DNA from: Amphiura filiformis
Lineage: Eukaryota; Echinodermata; Ophiuroidea; Amphilepidida; Amphiuridae
DNA: 64,000 nucleotides
Direction of reading: 5' to 3'
Assembly: GCF_039555335.1 (NCBI RefSeq)
Contig: NC_092628.1
Span: 66,295,292-66,359,291 of the forward strand
Shown: one piece after another, positions 60,801 through 64,000 of the stretch
Layout: every line of letters begins with the position of its first letter
Numbering within the stretch: the first letter of the stretch is position 1
Notes under the pieces: model-generated
Database searches by the model: none
The model's input: the letters and a program-made list of their open reading frames with translations, nothing else
Told to the model about the DNA's origin: nothing
Position numbers and translations under genes: made by a program

Positions 60801-62689
60801 GGTAAAACTATTTCATCAATCATGTTAACATGTTAAGGCAGCATAATATAATCAGTACCAGTATTATCTCGATAGGTTGGCTCAATTATATATTTCACCA
60901 ACCTTGCCTGTCAGTGGCGCAAAAATTGACTCCGGGTTTTTTTCGAGCATCAAAAGCTCAAATGCAACTAGGCCTGTCGCTACTGTCGTTTATACGTTTG
61001 CACGCAAGACGTGACAAAAGAGACAGTATTCCCAATACGATGCACCTCTAGCGGTAGCTGGAGAAAAGCCAAAGTACGCAGTGCATCATGGGAAAATGTC
61101 GACATCCAAAGCCCGCGTAGTACGAATACAACACGGGAACATGTCATGGTGTCTTTAAATGTCAATATAATTATATTACACGCGACTGTACACTAAACAG
61201 CAGTTTAAAATAATTGTAGTAGATCCATTTTTGATCTATTGATCTAACGGAATCCTTCGTGGAGCTGTTTTCAGCATTATTATTTAAGGGGGTACTACAC
61301 CCCTCGATAAATTTGTGTCTATTTTGGCATTTTTCTCAAAACCTCATAACACAGTGGTAACAAAAGTTATGTATATTATAGGGCAAGGAATTAATTACTA
61401 CACTGGAATTTCAGTGACCCTAGAAAGGCGATTCGTTATTTATGATACTAAATAAGGTACCGCTAGGATGTACCTTATTTCCTATCATATATACTGAACC
61501 GCTTGTCTTGAGTCACTGAAATTTCAGTGTAGTAGTTGGATTCCTTGCCCCAATAATATACATAACTTTTTTTTACCAGTGTGTTATTATTTTTGAGAAA
61601 AATGCAAAAAATAGTCACAAATTTACCACAAGGGTGTAGTACCCCCTTAATATCACACTCACGTAAAAATCCAATGGTGGCTGAAAAGGCGATGTCGACC
61701 CTGGAGGTCAAAAATTAGACTAGCAAGAGCAACCGTTGGCGGCGCATTATATTGTGAATCGTGAGAATTGGCAACATAATCTGATTTCGTTATGATAGAA
61801 TCAAATCATTTTCGTGTTATATGTCATACAGGTTATGAGGAGACTGATCCAATAATACTCTGCGGACCAACCACAGTCAACGTTACCAACAAATCCCAGA
61901 CCATTCTTTCTCCGCGGTATCCCAACGACTACACCACTAATATCATTTGTGAATGGTTTGTCACGGCTAGTACTGACAAATTCATCTTTATTCGCTACGA
62001 TGATTTTCACACTCAGTTATATTATGATACTCTTGCCGTTGGTAAAGGACCTACTATAACGAGAGACTCAAGGGTGATAGTCACGAGTAGTCACGAATCA
62101 CCGAATAGCGTCACCATCGATTCATCTAAGGCATGGTTAACATTTCAATCAAACTCATACGCTGTATTCGGCGGATTTAAACTTTATTTAACGGAAAAGG
62201 AGCAATCTGGTGAGTAACCACTGCGCTAAGGAAGCTCGAAGACAGAAAAAAGTTATCGCATTTATTGTATTGTAGACACACTTCTAAAAGTTTTAAATTA
62301 TGTTCAAAATTGATGCAAGAAATGTGTTGAGGAAAAAGTACTTCAGTATAGCCATTATAATATATAGGTAGCTCCACTTCATATGAGATGCTGGTTATAA
62401 TGTGGAGTACGAAACGTTGTTAATTATTACTAACGATATGATTTTAAAGAGCTAAATAAGACGGTGAAATGTATGAAAAGGCTCAAATCAGATTTTGTGA
62501 TATAAATTTTATGTATCCTCACACTTTTAGTGGTTATTTTTTCATCTTCTTTCTGTCTAAATATTTTAGAATCAATATGTCAAACTGACGAGTTTTTATG
62601 TCATACTGGGTATGGATGCTTGAACCAATCTCTAGTGTGTAATACTATTCCGCAATGCCCAGATTGGTCAGATGAGCCCTACTATTGTG
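54778..62689 (+). CDS. CUB/LDLa modular secreted or membrane protein, 5' part, continues past window
   Basis: Six coding exons fit: 54778-54862, 56331-56536, 57785-58001, 60107-60244, 61832-62209 and 62570-62689 (381 aa so far). The order is signal peptide (MILGICMQLMVCFTFA core), a CUB domain split over exons 2-3, LDLa (about residues 172-215, six Cys, DGHSDCMDDSDE calcium motif), a second CUB in one exon (about 226-338) and LDLa (about 345-380). Module-bounding introns are phase 1, as usual for shuffled extracellular domains. The CUB-LDLa-CUB-LDLa order recalls LRP3/LRP10/LRP12 receptors, but no transmembrane segment is in view, so a secreted protein is equally possible. CUB1 lacks the usual second Cys (NTWTI where CxW is typical). 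N-glycosylation sequons are present. A non-coding first exon is likely upstream, because an acceptor TAG lies immediately before the ATG; 54258-54313 is one weak candidate. Confidence 0.82.
55200..55460 (-). pseudogene. Non-LTR reverse transcriptase fragment
   Basis: Minus strand encodes EIFLDLSKAFDTIDY, then TLIHKL, the RT motif of Jockey/CR1-type LINEs, with KVRNSVDNI upstream. It lies in intron 1 of the CUB/LDLa gene. Confidence 0.65.
55606..56265. mobile_element. TTAA-flanked palindromic MITE, family A copy 3
   Basis: 660 bp between TTAA at 55602-55605 and 56266-56269, in intron 1 of the CUB/LDLa gene, ending only 65 bp before exon 2. Confidence 0.87.
56331..56536 (+). CDS. CUB/LDLa gene exon 2 (first half of CUB1)
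   Basis: Acceptor ATCAG and donor GTAAGT. Encodes SCKTM, INMTDWFVD, then the CUB core VHLTSPNYPDSYPHDYD and NTWTI. The SPNYP..YP motif is diagnostic of CUB. Sequons NMT and NQT are visible. Ends in phase 0. Confidence 0.85.
56750..57440 (+). pseudogene. Non-LTR retrotransposon ORF2 3' fragment
   Basis: Encodes SLSWMSARVTTLGLLDSIQR, KALQIIG, then in a second frame FIHTAVYVWNSLPDGVV and LSFKNRVHKHL. The WNSLP..V...FK pattern is the usual Jockey/CR1 C-terminus. A frameshift separates the halves. In intron 2 of the CUB/LDLa gene. Confidence 0.75.
57785..58001 (+). CDS. CUB/LDLa gene exon 3 (second half of CUB1)
   Basis: Acceptor ATTACAG. Encodes STEDGIDVLRIGHG, then WLRFITDNRISYKGFNI and VEMRIEP, the C-terminal strands of a CUB domain. 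Donor GTAGGT leaves phase 1, which joins exon 4 as EPYSCP. Reading through instead hits a stop within four codons. Confidence 0.82.
58358..59530 (+). pseudogene. Penelope-type reverse transcriptase pseudogene
   Basis: Four open segments in different frames (58420-58665, 58700-58894, 58887-59273, 59342-59530) line up as one interrupted RT. A stop splits IVDY from GSIMYDY, and at least two frameshifts follow. It sits in intron 3 of the CUB/LDLa gene on the sense strand. Confidence 0.8.
59823..59857 (+). ncRNA. Possible degenerate hammerhead-ribozyme-like motif
   Basis: A perfect 7-bp stem-loop (GTACTAC GTT GTAGTAC) followed at once by GAAACGTC and preceded by TTTGAGAAA. Penelope-like elements are known to carry hammerhead ribozymes in their terminal repeats, with CUGAUGA before and GAAA after such a stem. 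The CUGAUGA box is not intact here. Confidence 0.3.
60107..60244 (+). CDS. CUB/LDLa gene exon 4 (LDLa module)
   Basis: Acceptor ATGTAG and donor GTACAG. One complete LDL receptor class A module with six cysteines and the calcium-binding string CDGHSDCMDDSDENEC. Phase 1 on both sides, as in the LDLR family. Confidence 0.88.
61288..61646. mobile_element. TTAA-flanked MITE, family B copy 4 (diverged)
   Basis: 359 bp between TTAA at 61284-61287 and 61647-61650, ends GGGGGTACTACACCCCT and GGGTGTAGTACCCCC. The interior differs clearly from copies 1-3, so it is an older copy or a subfamily. In intron 4 of the CUB/LDLa gene. Confidence 0.88.
61832..62209 (+). CDS. CUB/LDLa gene exon 5 (CUB2)
   Basis: Acceptor ATACAG and donor GTGAGT. 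Encodes LCGPTTVNVTNKSQTILSP, RYPNDY, CEWFVT, YDDFHTQLYYDTLAVG and AVFGGFKLYLT, a full CUB domain in one exon. Only the first disulfide pair is evident. Phase 1 to phase 1. Confidence 0.88.
62570..62689 (+). CDS. CUB/LDLa gene exon 6 (second LDLa)
   Basis: Acceptor TTTTAG and donor GTAAGT. A six-Cys LDLa module ending CPDWSDEPYYC. Two of the usual calcium-ligand acidic positions are replaced (CNTIPQC in place of CDGxxDC), so calcium binding may be weaker. Phase 1 to phase 1. Later exons lie outside the window. Confidence 0.85.
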
Positions 62690-62693
62690 GTAA

Positions 62694-62860
62694 GTATCAT
62701 TATCATCGTCGTCGTAATAGTCATCACCGTCATCTTAACATTATAATATTACCATTGTCGTCATTGTCATCATGGTTATCATCATGAGGAGGAGCATTAG
62801 TAGCATTGTCGTCTCATTCATTATCTTTATCACCGCCACATTATTACCATCATCAGTCAC
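62694..62860. repeat. Imperfect (ATC)n/(GTC)n tract
   Basis: Degenerate trinucleotide array of CAT, CGT and TAT units directly after the donor of exon 6. Confidence 0.7.
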
Positions 62861-63314
62861 AATCCTCATTTTTCATAAGGTATATTGCTGACAGGAAAAA
62901 AATCGGCTCGAGCTATATTCTGAGATAACGGTACATATTCTCGTTCTGCGCATTATCTGAGTTTGCGCAGAACATAAATGTGAACCTTTTCTCTCGCAGA
63001 ATCCACTATATCGCCTATCTGCAATTTACATTATCTGTTTTCGTCTTCTCCTTTTTTATTTTGTCTCTATTCCCCACCTCATCCTTCGTTTCGATTCAAT
63101 ATAAATAAACACACTGCATTGGGTATTGTTATAAGGCTTTTTTCAGACTAATCGGCCGTATCACATACTGACGTATTTGCAAAATACGCATTTCGAGAAA
63201 ATCGAACTTGAAAATCTAGCGATTTTCATTTGCTGCATAATCTTGATTAAAATATTATTGTCGATTAAAACCAGTTTAACAGTAATCCAAATATACCATA
63301 TTTTCAATACTATT

Positions 63315-64000
63315 CACTTCCCAGCAAACACAAAAACGTTTTAAAAACGTTCTTAATAAGTTATATTTTGGCTTTTGGCTTACATAAAAACGTTTTAATA
63401 ACATTAAAATGTCGGGTTATATAAAGGTCATGAAAACGTTTTAAAACGTTTTGTATGAAAACACACTACAACAATATTTTTTAATGTTTTCAAAAATGTT
63501 ATTGTAAACTATTTTTGCAAACATTTTTGCCAAATATTGTGTCAATACTTAAATAACATTATGTTAAAATATTTGAACTCAGCAAACACAGAAATGTTCT
63601 TAAAATGTTTTTTCAAAACGTTTTAATAACATTTAAATGTCGGGTTATATAAAGGTCATGAAAACGTTTTTAAAACGTTATTGCAAATATTTTGGGCAAA
63701 CATTTTTCGCAAAATATTTTTGCAACCCCAAAATAACATGGTGTTGAGAATGTTTTGTATCAAGTTTTCAAAAATGTTTTTGGAATGTTATTAAAACGTT
63801 TTATACCCTTTATATAACCCGACATTTAAACGTTTTCTCTAAAACATTTTTGTTTGCTGAGCAGTAGATTATCAAAAAATGATTTTTAATGTTATGAAAA
63901 CGTTTTATACCCTTAATATACCCTTTATATAACCCGACATTTAAACGTTTTTGACAACCTTTTATAACCTTTTGCGAATGATGTCGAAAACGTTTTGTGT
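63315..64000. repeat. AAAACGTTTT-rich repeat array
   Basis: Direct copies of AATGTCGGGTTATATAAAGG (63408 and 63640) and inverted copies (63806-63836 and 63913-63945), each next to AAAACGTTTT palindromes. The array runs off the window end. Confidence 0.75.

Noticed and set aside
63315-64000. CRISPR-like direct repeats
   Set aside because: Repeats are irregularly spaced, occur in both orientations and lie in animal DNA.

Overview
This window is animal nuclear DNA: AT-rich, intron-bearing genes and a dense load of small inverted-repeat transposons. The recurrent short palindrome TAGGCCTA (for example 22650-22820) and the divergence of the proteins from vertebrate forms suggest an echinoderm or a close marine deuterostome relative. 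That taxon is inference, not proof.

Three genes can be supported exon by exon. (1) On the minus strand, 30671 down to 18483, is a complete six-exon QDPR (quinoid dihydropteridine reductase, 237 aa), which recycles tetrahydrobiopterin. (2) On the plus strand, 31151 to 45576, is a complete seven-exon KCMF1 (ZZ and C2H2 zinc-finger E3 ubiquitin ligase, 398 aa). Its start lies only 479 bp from the QDPR start, so the two are head to head and probably share a divergent promoter carrying CRE, CCAAT and ETS-like motifs. KCMF1 intron 4 has the hallmarks of a minor-spliceosome (U12-type) AT-AC intron. (3) On the plus strand from 54778 to beyond the window end is a secreted or membrane protein with signal peptide, CUB, LDLa, CUB and LDLa modules. 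Six exons are visible and the 3' end is missing.

Layout: 1-18.4 kb has no recognisable gene and holds hairpins, tRNA-derived SINE relics and MITE-like elements. 18.5-30.7 kb is QDPR, its 8.5-kb first intron filled by a 3.3-kb TIR element and other repeats. 31.1-45.6 kb is KCMF1, its 7-kb first intron equally filled. 45.6-54.2 kb is 3' UTR and intergenic DNA with retrotransposon relics. 54.8-64 kb is the CUB/LDLa gene, whose introns hold a non-LTR retrotransposon relic and a decayed Penelope-like element with inverted arms.

The strongest genome-scale pattern is a set of unrelated-looking inverted-repeat families that all sit between exact TTAA duplications and begin with G-rich ends (at least nine insertions, plus one with an altered left flank). 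Several elements are nested inside others, so their relative ages can be read directly. No prokaryotic, CRISPR or viral system was seen.
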